A stretch of 64,000 nt of DNA, taken from the NCBI RefSeq assembly GCF_001717955.1, contig NZ_CP014168.1, forward strand, positions 3,999,501 to 4,063,500, given 5' to 3'. The stretch is from Sphingomonas panacis (GTDB taxonomy: Bacteria; Pseudomonadota; Alphaproteobacteria; Sphingomonadales; Sphingomonadaceae). A model generated the notes under the pieces. It had not been told where the DNA came from. It saw nothing but the letters and a program-made list of their open reading frames with translations, and ran no database searches. Numbering within the stretch: the stretch's first letter is position 1; each line of letters starts with the position of its first letter. A program made the position numbers and the translations under genes. Positions 16,471-24,951 of this stretch are shown here, piece by piece.

Positions 16471-16713
16471 CTAGTCCGTGGCTGCCCCGATCCAGACCAA
16501 CTTGAGGAGGTCCGTTCCGGACAGGTGGCCTTCGACGATCACGCGCGTCGCATCGAAGCCGGAAAGTTCTTCCGGACTCGCGAGGCGGATAAGGTCCCCT
16601 TCGTCGGTCTCGAGGATCGAACTGCGCCCGCTCGAGCGCAGCATTCCCGTGAGGCGGCGATACGGACCGCCTGTCATGACCGGACCAAACGTGAAGATCT
16701 TGGGAATGCCCAT
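16471..16713 (-). CDS. DUF5818-like small protein
   Basis: The C-terminal 80 residues of a longer open frame look real. GPYRRLTGMLRSSGRSSILETDEGDLIRLASPEELSGFDATRVIVEGHLSG resembles the small beta-rich DUF5818 domain (gain of TG-x-L, then D-G-x-x-x-x-L, then G-F-x-x-x-R-V-x-V-x-G). The upstream part of the frame is antisense to the 16840-17253 gene, so I place the start at the ATG at 16713, although no strong ribosome site is present. Function unknown. Confidence 0.6.
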   Translation of the reverse strand: MGIPKIFTFGPVMTGGPYRRLTGMLRSSGRSSILETDEGDLIRLASPEELSGFDATRVIVEGHLSGTDLLKLVWIGAATD

Positions 16714-16839
16714 ATCCGATTGTGGCGTGATAAAATCGTATGCTTCATATTCTCGCTTCCCTGAGGATGCGCTCTGGCACGCCGAAAGCCATTCTTGCAA
16801 TCTTGTTCTGATTATGTTCCGTGTGTTTTGGAGGAAACC

Positions 16840-17253
16840 GTGATTGCCGCATTGCTCGAAACCTATGATTTCGATCTCCCTCTGCTCGATGTTATCGAGG
16901 ATCCGGCGTCGGACGAGAGGCAACGAAAGCTGGCGTCGATTTCCCTCAAGCAAGGGCTTGATGGCGGCTATTATGAGAGTCGGCAGCTCGCGGATCTGAC
17001 GCTTGGCGTGGCCTCGGACAATGATCTCGGGCTTGATATGCTCGAAAGCAAGGCTGCTCAGGATCTTATGGAGCTGATCGCGTGTCCGGCCTGCCACTAT
17101 CAGCGCAGCCTTCACGAGGCTGTCGCGGATTTGACCTTTGTGGAGGCTCTGGCGTACTTTCGCTGGCTTGCGGATTTGATGGGCAACCGCGCGGATATGT
17201 ATCGCGTGATTCAAGCCACGGGCGCCGCCATGCCCGCATTGCCGAACGCATAG
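16840..17253 (+). CDS. Protein of unknown function (137 aa), plus strand
   Basis: Not recognised. The GTG at 16840 has GGAGG 6 bases upstream, a better start than the ATG at 16795. The protein is mainly helical and acidic, with CPAC in the middle (a possible half metal site) and DLTFVEALAYFRWLADLMGNRADMYRVI near the end. It is transcribed away from the DUF5818-like gene. Being on the plus strand it is not readable from an incoming plus strand, so it belongs to a different expression phase from its neighbours. Confidence 0.65.
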   Translation: MIAALLETYDFDLPLLDVIEDPASDERQRKLASISLKQGLDGGYYESRQLADLTLGVASDNDLGLDMLESKAAQDLMELIACPACHYQRSLHEAVADLTFVEALAYFRWLADLMGNRADMYRVIQATGAAMPALPNA

Positions 17254-17264
17254 ACTGCAGAATC

Positions 17265-17765
17265 CTACGCGTGCCCGTGGGGCCCGGGGGAGTGCCTGAC
17301 TTGCACGACCTGCCGCATACGAAGTGTTTTCAGAAGAAGGTTTTCGGTGCGTTGCAACTCGGCGAGTGTTGGGAATATCTCCGACGTATATTGGTCCCGG
17401 GCGAACTGCTCGCTATCTGAGTGAACCACGGCGCGATAGGCAGCTGGCCAGCAACATAAGAGCAGCCACGGCCAGTCCGGCTGTAGCGGGGCGTATCGGG
17501 CGAAAATTATGTCTTCGGTCACGAGCGCAGAGGAGCGCCGGTCAAAAAGATTGGGTGGCACCTCGGTCGGACGTTGCGTCTGAAGGAATTGTTCCATTTC
17601 TGCGGCCTCGGCATGCGTTTCCAGGATGACGGGATAATAGCGGCCCATCGGGAGGGTTGGAGCGGCAAACCGTGAGGGTATGTCGATCAGCAAAATGTCC
17701 GGAAGTGTCGGGATGGACCGACTGTAAAGGAGCCGACGGGCGGCGAGTTCATCGACAAGGCGCAT
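17265..17765 (-). CDS. Protein of unknown function (166 aa)
   Basis: Not recognised. Features seen: LPDILLIDIPSRFAAPTLPMGRYYPVILETHAEAAEMEQFLQTQRP, a Trp-rich patch PDWPWLLLCCWPAAYRAVVHSD, and a basic C-terminus. Its start overlaps the end of the upstream 17749-17997 frame by 17 bases, suggesting an operon with that gene and the PAPS-reductase-like gene. The ribosome site is weak, so coupled translation is likely. Confidence 0.6.
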   Translation of the reverse strand: MRLVDELAARRLLYSRSIPTLPDILLIDIPSRFAAPTLPMGRYYPVILETHAEAAEMEQFLQTQRPTEVPPNLFDRRSSALVTEDIIFARYAPLQPDWPWLLLCCWPAAYRAVVHSDSEQFARDQYTSEIFPTLAELQRTENLLLKTLRMRQVVQVRHSPGPHGHA

Positions 17766-17997
17766 GCGATTCCCGGGCGTTCAGAAGCGCTTGCCAGCAT
17801 ATCACTGGCGCCGTTGGCTTGGTTGTAGAAATGCTTCCTCGTGGGCCTTCGAAGCAGAGATCGAAGTCATTTCCGAAGCGTTTGCAGAATTGCTCGGCCT
17901 CCTGCTGAGCGTCGGCGGGCTCCGTGATCTTCTGATCTCCGGCACGCGGGATAAGCATTTGCCTTATACCCCTAGGAGGACGTTCAGGTTTCGACAT
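17749..17997 (-). CDS. Small protein of unknown function (82 aa)
   Basis: Not recognised. It has a basic Pro-rich start, then QQEAEQFCKRFGNDFDLCFEGPRGSISTTKPTA. It sits 15 bases downstream of the PAPS-reductase-like gene and overlaps the next gene. The start at 17997 has no clear ribosome site; an internal ATG at 17958 with AAGG just upstream is an alternative giving 69 residues. Confidence 0.5.
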   Translation of the reverse strand: MSKPERPPRGIRQMLIPRAGDQKITEPADAQQEAEQFCKRFGNDFDLCFEGPRGSISTTKPTAPVICWQALLNARESHAPCR

Positions 17998-18012
17998 ATC
18001 AGTTTGTGACTG

Positions 18013-19008
18013 TCAGGCTGCCAAGCCTTCATCGCGAGCATTCAACCGGTCGAGCCCGGCATTGAAACGGTCGAGCCAGTGTCGAAGTGGCTCGCGTTCC
18101 TCAAGCGGAACGAGTGCCGCGACGTCTTGGAACCGAACAAGGTCGGGCGGTGCATTCGCAACGATGTGCTCGATCTCATTGCGTGGCAGTAATCCTTCGA
18201 TGCGTATGAACTCGGTCATCGAGCCGGGATGGGCCTCGCGACCGCGGAGCCCTTTGGTGCCCTTGCGCCATAGCCCATCGATGGTGCGAAGGCGTGGTGC
18301 GGCGCGTGCTTCCAGCAGGACGATAAGACGAAGGCACCAAGGCGGCAGTGTTCTGATTTCTGAAGGCTGGGTTGCGAGACAACAAATGCAAGCGCTCTTG
18401 TGCACGACCGGCAAGCCTTCCTGCTGGATCCGGCGGATACAATCGTCCCGATCCCAGCCCCATGTTCGTAGAGGGTAGTGATAGTCGTAGCGATCGTCGA
18501 GATGGCCTTCTCGATGTGCGTAGCGACGACTGTCTGCAGGCGAGGAATCGTAGCCGATCAGTTTGAGGACTTTTTCACCGACCGCCCAGGCCCGCTGCGC
18601 AGGTTCCCATTCTTGGACCCACTTGTTTTGGGGCTGAATTTTCCATTTTGCGCTGCAGCTATGCGTCACCCCAAAGCTAATGGAAGGCAATGTGCCATTG
18701 GTGAGGCAATTTTCGATGATGGTGTAATATGGTGGCCAATTCTTGAACCGCTTGGGTTGATAGCGAACGACATGGTTCGGGATTCCGCGAGCATCCATCC
18801 ATTTCTGGAAAATTGGCAGAAAAGCGTAGGTTTCAGGTCTTTCTGCGCCCGTATCCGCCGCAAGCACAGCGTGGAGCGGGTAGCCACGGGCCACCCATTC
18901 GATGATCATGGCCGTGCTGTCGACTCCCATTCCCCAGGCCGCGACGATGGGAGATGATAGATCGGGGGCGTGCGCCGTCGCCGACGCTACATGCGCGTTG
19001 ATTGGCAT
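18013..19008 (-). CDS. PAPS reductase-like / N-type ATP pyrophosphatase, 331 aa
   Basis: A PP-loop ATPase fold: IVAAWGMGVDSTAMI (about 21-35) is the pyrophosphate loop in the form G-x-G-V-D-S-T, followed by VLAADTGAERPETYAF. Cysteines occur at THSCSAKWK and SACICC (about 207-212), a possible metal or sulfur-transfer site. Such enzymes adenylate a substrate before sulfur or other nucleophile transfer; relatives include CysH, phage PAPS-reductase-like proteins and DndC. No Dnd partners are nearby. A second PAPS-reductase-like gene is at 29360-30493. Confidence 0.8.
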   Translation of the reverse strand: MPINAHVASATAHAPDLSSPIVAAWGMGVDSTAMIIEWVARGYPLHAVLAADTGAERPETYAFLPIFQKWMDARGIPNHVVRYQPKRFKNWPPYYTIIENCLTNGTLPSISFGVTHSCSAKWKIQPQNKWVQEWEPAQRAWAVGEKVLKLIGYDSSPADSRRYAHREGHLDDRYDYHYPLRTWGWDRDDCIRRIQQEGLPVVHKSACICCLATQPSEIRTLPPWCLRLIVLLEARAAPRLRTIDGLWRKGTKGLRGREAHPGSMTEFIRIEGLLPRNEIEHIVANAPPDLVRFQDVAALVPLEEREPLRHWLDRFNAGLDRLNARDEGLAA

Positions 19009-19155
19009 ATCGGATATCCTGGAGGGTAGGCAGCCTGTAACAGCGGTGCAGAATGATGTTGCCGGCGCGGAAGGCAGGTGATTCCGGCTGGCCGTAGGCG
19101 AAACTGCTGCGCTCAGAGCGCTGGCGGGTTGATCGATGGACGCGGCGCGGATCTC

Positions 19156-19362
19156 TCAGGCGACGTGCATAACGACGTCCTGGGCGTCCACCGGCGGCAC
19201 CGTCGTCACGCGATATGGCTGTAGTGGTTCGTCTGTGTGGATAACGAACTGATGTCGCCCGGTTTCGCGGCGGCGCTGTACAGCAACCGCATAGGCATGG
19301 TCGAACGACGCCAGTTCGGCGCGGCGCGGAGAGAGCGCGAGTGCGTGGGTGCGCGGTGCCAT
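19156..19362 (-). CDS. Small protein of unknown function (68 aa)
   Basis: Not recognised. It is a basic N-terminus followed by AVAVQRRRETGRHQFVIHTDEPLQPYRVTTVPPVDAQDVVMHV, which looks like a small beta-rich domain. A weak GGAA precedes the ATG. It lies alone between the GHKL ATPase and PAPS-reductase-like genes. Confidence 0.5.
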   Translation of the reverse strand: MAPRTHALALSPRRAELASFDHAYAVAVQRRRETGRHQFVIHTDEPLQPYRVTTVPPVDAQDVVMHVA

Positions 19363-19514
19363 GGGGAATTCCGATGCGAGAGCAAGAATGGTTCAGCTGT
19401 CAGCGGATGGCGGAAATATTTCCGCCAAAGGCGGGACGTGACCAATGACGTTACCATCGGCGCTGGGCGGTGCTGCCGCAGCGCGGTGATCGATCGGGTG
19501 ACGTTTGGACAGCG

Positions 19515-21188
19515 TCAGGCCGGGTCAGCAAACAGTAGCGAGAGTTCGTTGTTGGATGCGGTGATCTCGATGCGACGATCCTTGGGAATGAGCCAGAGTA
19601 TTTCCTCATGCATGGCGTTGCGGATATGCTCTAGCAGGGCTTCCTCTTCACCGAGGAGAAGGATATTCGCGAGGTTTCTGGCATTTTTTTCGAACTCGCG
19701 GTGCTGAGTGTCCCAGCTGTCACAATCGGAGTCGTCATTGTGCCAGAAGCAGCATAGCTCCATCAGCGATGCGAGGCGCGCCGGTGTCACCGAGGCCCCT
19801 GCCCTGACGAAGATGATGGCTTCATCAAGATCGCTACCGTCGTTGCGGCAGACCAGAATGTCGAGCGGGATACTGAGCATGGCGATTGGTTCGTCGTCAT
19901 ATTCGGCCGACCGCGCGACGGGGACGAGAAGACGAATGTCGATGGCATCGCCCGACGACGTGTCTGGCGGCAGCGATTGATCGCTGGAGTAGGAGAGAAC
20001 GCCTTCGCTTCGTTTGATCGTGAAGGATAACTCGATGACGCGGGGCAACTCGTCATACCAGCTATAGCCTTCGAGGCTCTGTTCCGCACGGACTGCGCGA
20101 TAACCGAGTGGCATACCATCCTGATTCAGCACTTGTGCTGCACACTGTTCAATATCGGGCTCGTGAGCGGGAATGATGATCATCGGTTCTTCGCGGATGG
20201 GCTCGCCCATTTCGCATTGGTAATTCTCGGCCGTCGTCGGTTGCCATGCTTCGAGCCATTCAGCAGCCTCTGGAAGTGAAATTCCGAGTTCGGCTGCCCG
20301 CTTCCACGACTTGAATGGCAGGCGGTGTTCGGATTCGGCGCGGATGGTGCGGTAGGTCGTGGCTTCTATTTCGAGGCGGAGCGCAGCCAGGGCATCACTC
20401 TCGGCCATCTCCTTGCGTGCCGGTAGCACCAACTGAAGAGCCGGCGCGTCGACGATATCGACCTTGGCGATCCATCGGTGGGGTGCATCGATCTCGGACA
20501 CGGTCGGCAGGTGACAGGGCACTTTGACGCCGTGGAAATTGATGCGCGGCGGATGCGGCGGTTCGTGATCGTGATTGCGGAATACGCCGATCCGACACCC
20601 GTTCCATTCCTCGACGCGGTGTGCCTTGGCGAGAAAGTCTTCGCGTTGAAGCAGCTTGCCCTGGAAGCGAACCGCCAGGGGATAGTAGAGGGCAACGTCT
20701 TTGATGGCCCCTTCGACTTGTTGCATCCAGATGTCGGGCATTTCGATGAGAAAGCTCGTGCCCTGCAGGACGTCGCAAGGCTGCACAGCCAAATGAGCCG
20801 TGCCATGCCAGGCATCCGCAGGGATCTCGACTTGCCATCCACGACCGGCGTCGCGCGAGAAGGACCGAATCCGGACGCGCCGGCCTGCAAGGCTGAATAT
20901 GCCCATTCCGGCAGGATCTTCGCGACGGGCGAGGTCGTCATTCCATCCCGACTGCCCGAGCGTGACAATATTTGCCGGATCGTCTATACCCCAACCGTTA
21001 TCGCTTATGATCAGTGTCGGCTTCTCGTCGAATTGGGCGAGATCGATTTCCACATCGGTGGCCCCGGCTCGGCGCGAATTTTGCAGCATTTCACTGAGGA
21101 CGTCAGTGATCGTGCCATTGAACAGGCGCGACACTTTCGTGATCAATGACTGGCCGACAGATGGGCGGATCGTGGCTGGCAAGGTCAT
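19515..21188 (-). CDS. GHKL (Hsp90/MutL-type) ATPase, 557 aa
   Basis: The N-terminal Bergerat ATP-binding fold is clear. N-box EMLQNSRRAGA (E33, N37), G1 box DNGWGID (63-69), and G2 box GMGIFSL (94-100) after GQSGWND. The remaining 450 residues have no recognised domain, so it is not MutL, gyrase or a sensor kinase. Stand-alone GHKL ATPases are frequent in prokaryotic conflict systems. It is followed upstream by an unknown gene, a Myb-repeat protein and a HerA-like ATPase, all the same strand with short gaps. GGAG precedes the ATG. Confidence 0.85.
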   Translation of the reverse strand: MTLPATIRPSVGQSLITKVSRLFNGTITDVLSEMLQNSRRAGATDVEIDLAQFDEKPTLIISDNGWGIDDPANIVTLGQSGWNDDLARREDPAGMGIFSLAGRRVRIRSFSRDAGRGWQVEIPADAWHGTAHLAVQPCDVLQGTSFLIEMPDIWMQQVEGAIKDVALYYPLAVRFQGKLLQREDFLAKAHRVEEWNGCRIGVFRNHDHEPPHPPRINFHGVKVPCHLPTVSEIDAPHRWIAKVDIVDAPALQLVLPARKEMAESDALAALRLEIEATTYRTIRAESEHRLPFKSWKRAAELGISLPEAAEWLEAWQPTTAENYQCEMGEPIREEPMIIIPAHEPDIEQCAAQVLNQDGMPLGYRAVRAEQSLEGYSWYDELPRVIELSFTIKRSEGVLSYSSDQSLPPDTSSGDAIDIRLLVPVARSAEYDDEPIAMLSIPLDILVCRNDGSDLDEAIIFVRAGASVTPARLASLMELCCFWHNDDSDCDSWDTQHREFEKNARNLANILLLGEEEALLEHIRNAMHEEILWLIPKDRRIEITASNNELSLLFADPA

Positions 21189-21282
21189 GAGACAGAACTC
21201 CGGGAGGACAGCGGACTATTCCCCGTCCCGCTCTCTTCGCCGCCTCCTCCCTCCTGCAATTGGGGGGCCAACGTGCGGAGCG

Positions 21283-22227
21283 TCAGACGTCCAGATAGCA
21301 ACCGTGGGTGAGGATGAACGTAGCGGCCACATTCTCTCCGTCATACAGATCGCGGGGTGTGCCGGTCCCACCCCAGCGGGGTCGTGGAAGATGATCGCCC
21401 ATTTCGAACCGCCAGGTTTGTCCGCCATCGCCGGCTTCAAGAAGGAAGCCGCTCGCAGTGGCAGCAAAGCGGACTACGCGCGGCCGTAGCTGCGCGAAGT
21501 CAGGCAGATCCATGATGGGATCATGGCTGCAATAGCGATGCTCCCAAGGCCAGAATTCCTGCATGCCATTAGGGTGGACGCCGATGATGCGTTGATCGAT
21601 CTTGATGTCGAGACGAGCGCGATCGGCACTGGGGTTCATTTCCTCTTTGGTCAGCGTGATCCAGCTCTGAGAATCCGAGATCGGCAGCACTATCCAGGAG
21701 CCGCCATTGAGCTGCCATCCCGAAAGTCCGACGCCCCCTTGTCCGTAACTGCCGAGATATTGGGAATAGGCAGTTATGGTGCGGTCCACCGGCCATTGTG
21801 CCGGCATAGGGCCGATGACGGACGCACCTTTGATCGTGTGGAAGGATGCCCCGCCGAAAGATCGGTCGTTTCCCGGGCGTCGATAGCGCGGCGCAATCAC
21901 AATCGGCAGATCGAGCAGTCGCTTTGCCTTTTCGACAGGGTCTTGAGCATCGGCGAGATCGACATCGATCGACAGCCGCGCCGTGGGGCCGTTGGGAAGC
22001 GCGCTCGCGGCGGCATAGTCGAGGACCAGTGTCGCGGGATAAGCAGTTGAATGGGATTTCTGCCGGGGAGTCGGCGTTTTGTCGCTCACGTGCCACGCGA
22101 TCGTGCGACGATCCAGCCATGTATTGTACAAGACGTGGCTCATGCGGACCGGGTCCATGATGCCGGCAGGTGAGTCCTTGGCAGCTGTGGAAAGTTGCGC
22201 GTGAAATGTGACGCGGATCATCGTCAT
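21283..22227 (-). CDS. Protein of unknown function (314 aa) between GHKL and Myb-repeat genes
   Basis: Not recognised. The sequence alternates short beta-like segments: FHAQLSTAAKDSPAGIMDPVRMSHVLYNTWLDRRTIAWHV near the start, ARLSIDVDLADAQDP in the middle, GWQLNGGSWIVLPIS later, and DLYDGENVAATFILTHGCYLDV at the end. Composition is normal for the region, and there is no signal peptide or membrane helix. The start codon at 22227 has a distant GAAGG; a second ATG is 6 bases in. Position inside the ATPase cluster suggests a shared role. Confidence 0.75.
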   Translation of the reverse strand: MTMIRVTFHAQLSTAAKDSPAGIMDPVRMSHVLYNTWLDRRTIAWHVSDKTPTPRQKSHSTAYPATLVLDYAAASALPNGPTARLSIDVDLADAQDPVEKAKRLLDLPIVIAPRYRRPGNDRSFGGASFHTIKGASVIGPMPAQWPVDRTITAYSQYLGSYGQGGVGLSGWQLNGGSWIVLPISDSQSWITLTKEEMNPSADRARLDIKIDQRIIGVHPNGMQEFWPWEHRYCSHDPIMDLPDFAQLRPRVVRFAATASGFLLEAGDGGQTWRFEMGDHLPRPRWGGTGTPRDLYDGENVAATFILTHGCYLDV

Positions 22228-22305
22228 CTGCTAAACCTTCGGCATGGGCGTGGGCTGCTGCGGTGAAGTGGTTCACGAGCAAAAGATGCGGGTATGGAAG
22301 GCCGT

Positions 22306-23637
22306 CTACGATGAGGCGCTTGAGCTGGCCTTTGTCCCGGCTCGCGTCGTTCGGTCACGGGAAAGCCCCAACTGCTCTGGATCGAGGCCTACGAGTTCGG
22401 CAAGCGTGATTGTCGGTCGCTTCGACCTGTCGTTGCGCGGTGCGCGGGCAGGACGGTTTGGGTCGCTGAAGCGGTAGCCGAGACGGATGGCATGCTTGCT
22501 GATTACTGCGGAATCGCGGTTCAGCGCCTCGGCGACGTCGGTCAGCGATGTTCCATGAGTCCAGGCGTTGCGAATGGCGATGTCCTCGTCCTTGCTGAAC
22601 CCACGGATGTAGCCATGCACGAGCCCCAGAATATTGGCCCGGCTGAACATGGCGGCCGGGCTGCGACCAAGGGATCGAGCCAATTCGCGGCTCGGGATTT
22701 TCCCGTATCCGGCGCGAAGGATTTGCTCGTCTGCCTCCGACCAGATCGGCCCCAGGCGGAAACCGTCCCGGTTGGCATGGGTGCCGCGCAGCCCGAGCGC
22801 TTCGGCGCGCCATCGTATGGAATGCGGCGATCGTCCGAGGCGGGTGCGAAGGAGCGTGAGGCTGGCGCTTGTTTCATAGGCGTGGCGAAGGAGTTCATCC
22901 TCTTCCGGAGTCCAAGCCCTGCCCCAACCCCGGCCATAGCCAAGCTGGCGCAGCCGCGGACCGAGGCCTTGCTTGGACCGGCGGGGATACCCCTCCGATA
23001 CAAGCTGTTCGATGATCGCCAGATATCGCATGCCGGTTTCGGCCAGTTCCAGCGCCCGGTTCATCTCTTGCGCGGTCCAGCCAGATGGCTGGGCCGCGTG
23101 ACGAATACCGAGCAGGCTGGCACGGCCGATAACACCCGTCATCGGCCGCCCGATCAGTGTGGCGATCTGTCCTACAGGAACACCGGTTTCATAGCCCGTT
23201 CGAATCTGGGCGTCTTCCCAACCGTCATAAGGCGGTGCCGCAGGTTCCGTTAGATCCAGCAGTCGTGCGCGGGCGTAGACGGCGCTGACACCGCGGCCCA
23301 GTTCGGCGGCGATCCGCGAAGTTGGATCCTGGCTATACCGGGAATGCAGCAACGCATCGTCCCATTCGGTCCAGCTTCGCTTGGAATTCCGCCTGAGGCC
23401 GAGGTCATAGATCCGGGTCGAAATGCTTGCGCGGGTCCGCCCGAGCGAGAGGGCGATCTCATCGAGTGACTGATCGCCTGCAAACAGCGTCTTCAGCCTC
23501 GATGTCTCTTCGGGGAGCCAGGCGTCGGTCCGGAACGCGATTTCGCGTAGTGGTCCGGCGGCGGTGGGAGACCCGGGCACATAGGGTGCCAGTTCGACGA
23601 CATCGGCATCGAGATCGAGAATGTGGCTGTTGGCCAT
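22306..23637 (-). CDS. Seven-repeat Myb/SANT-like DNA-binding protein
   Basis: 443 residues, with about seven tandem helix-turn-helix repeats of 40-45 residues. Each begins with an aromatic (W-T-P/E-E-D type), then L...Y, then IA..LGR....I..RA..LGL. Repeats start near residues 40, 88, 136, 184, 238, 294 and 341. Good examples are AWTPEEDELLRHAYE and IWSEADEQILRAGYG. The third helix of each repeat carries basic residues. Several repeats would read an extended site. AGGGAG precedes the ATG. Bacterial proteins with this many Myb-like units are uncommon. Confidence 0.8.
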   Translation of the reverse strand: MANSHILDLDADVVELAPYVPGSPTAAGPLREIAFRTDAWLPEETSRLKTLFAGDQSLDEIALSLGRTRASISTRIYDLGLRRNSKRSWTEWDDALLHSRYSQDPTSRIAAELGRGVSAVYARARLLDLTEPAAPPYDGWEDAQIRTGYETGVPVGQIATLIGRPMTGVIGRASLLGIRHAAQPSGWTAQEMNRALELAETGMRYLAIIEQLVSEGYPRRSKQGLGPRLRQLGYGRGWGRAWTPEEDELLRHAYETSASLTLLRTRLGRSPHSIRWRAEALGLRGTHANRDGFRLGPIWSEADEQILRAGYGKIPSRELARSLGRSPAAMFSRANILGLVHGYIRGFSKDEDIAIRNAWTHGTSLTDVAEALNRDSAVISKHAIRLGYRFSDPNRPARAPRNDRSKRPTITLAELVGLDPEQLGLSRDRTTRAGTKASSSASS

Positions 23638-23649
23638 GCCTGGCTCCCT

Positions 23650-24855
23650 TCAGGCGAGACCTACTACGGGCGTATCGACCACACGCAGGCGGAGACGCGC
23701 CGCCAGTCGTGCGATGCGGGTATCGTCTCTCGGCATGGTGTCGGCGGCGCCGATCATCGCCAGCAGATCGAGGCCAGCGTCGATATCGTCGCGTGGAAGA
23801 GCGAGATGGCCCGAAAGTTCGCCAGCGGTGGTCGCATTGGGCGCGATGGGCCGAAGGGCCGCAAGAATTCGGACGGCGGTCGGCGCGGCAGGATCGAGCA
23901 GGAAGCTGTCGAGTGCCCTCATTCCCCGAAGCGCGTGCTCGGTTCCGCGGCGAGACTCGCCCGTCTCACGCAGAGCCTCGAGATTGAGCAGCGCCCTGGA
24001 TTCATCGGCTGAGAGGTCCGAAGCGGATACAAGGTCCGGCGTGCGGCCGATATGGGGTGTGATCGTCGGATCGATCTTCACCAGACAGGGCGTCGAACTC
24101 AAGGCAGGCCCGAAAGCGAAGAACTCACCTGGTGGGAGCTGGCGAAGGAGGTTGGCTTGCTCGCTGCCGAAGCCGAGAAGATCGGCTGCCCGAACCACAT
24201 CGCGGTCGAAGATGTTGAGGCCAATCAGATGATTGTGGAGTTCCGAGACGACGGAGCTGGCGAGCTTGGCTAGGCGCTGGGTGGCTATCACCGTGCCGAT
24301 GCCGCGCTTGCGGCCGCGGGCGCACATGTCGGTCAGGGTGGCGACGCCGAGGCGGCGGGTTTCTGCATCACGCGCCGACGCTGCCAGATGGGGTGCGAGG
24401 AGATGGGCTTCGTCGATGCACACCAGCACGGTATTCTTCCAGTGCTCGCGCGGAGCGCCGAGCAGACCGGCGAAAAAGGCGGCACTCTTCGTGATCCGCT
24501 GGTCGGGCTCCAGATCCGTCAGATCGAGATGGAGTGGCAGGCGGTGCTGGCGTGCGCGCAAAGCGGTCGCTGTGAGGCCGTCTGTCGCGATCTTGCGCGC
24601 TTCGACGGTTGTGGCGCCTATATGCTCGGCAAGATTGCCGAACTCGCCTTCGGGGTCGACGATGATGGTGGTGAGGTAGTCGAAAGCCTCTTCGACAATG
24701 CGGCGGAGTGTCTGGCTCTTTCCAGCCCCGGAGGAGCCCTGGATCAGGCAACGACCTGACATCAGACGGGGAAGATCAAGTTCGAGGGGACCGTTAGCGC
24801 TGTGACCAAGAGGGACACTGGCCTCCGCTGTAAAACTATGTGTGGCGAGGTTCAT
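23650..24855 (-). CDS. HerA-like (DUF87) ATPase, 401 aa
   Basis: FtsK-HerA superfamily ATPase. Walker A GSSGAGKS (40-47), TTIIVDPEGEFGNLA (62-76, the HerA-type D-P-E-G-E), Walker B VLVCIDEAHLL (143-153), then GRKRGIGTVIATQRLAKL, a sensor-like Q motif. HerA ATPases translocate DNA as hexamers, with a nuclease (NurA) or with effectors in defence systems. No NurA is seen. The C-terminal 140 residues are probably a partner-binding domain. AAGGAG precedes the ATG; the gene is 12 bases upstream of the Myb-repeat gene. Confidence 0.87.
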   Translation of the reverse strand: MNLATHSFTAEASVPLGHSANGPLELDLPRLMSGRCLIQGSSGAGKSQTLRRIVEEAFDYLTTIIVDPEGEFGNLAEHIGATTVEARKIATDGLTATALRARQHRLPLHLDLTDLEPDQRITKSAAFFAGLLGAPREHWKNTVLVCIDEAHLLAPHLAASARDAETRRLGVATLTDMCARGRKRGIGTVIATQRLAKLASSVVSELHNHLIGLNIFDRDVVRAADLLGFGSEQANLLRQLPPGEFFAFGPALSSTPCLVKIDPTITPHIGRTPDLVSASDLSADESRALLNLEALRETGESRRGTEHALRGMRALDSFLLDPAAPTAVRILAALRPIAPNATTAGELSGHLALPRDDIDAGLDLLAMIGAADTMPRDDTRIARLAARLRLRVVDTPVVGLA

Positions 24856-24951
24856 GGGCGTGCTCCTTCACGCGCCGCGACGGAGCAACTCGCGGCACGG
24901 GGCTAGGACAAGAAGGGATCGAAGTGTTGATCGCCGGCGCGCGGGCCGTGC

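Noticed and set aside
16714..17214. N-terminal extension of the DUF5818-like frame
   Set aside because: It lies antisense to the plus-strand gene starting at GTG 16840 with GGAGG. The extension has no ribosome site.
23650..24855. HerA-NurA repair pair
   Set aside because: A HerA-like ATPase is present but no NurA nuclease is adjacent, and the neighbours have other domains.
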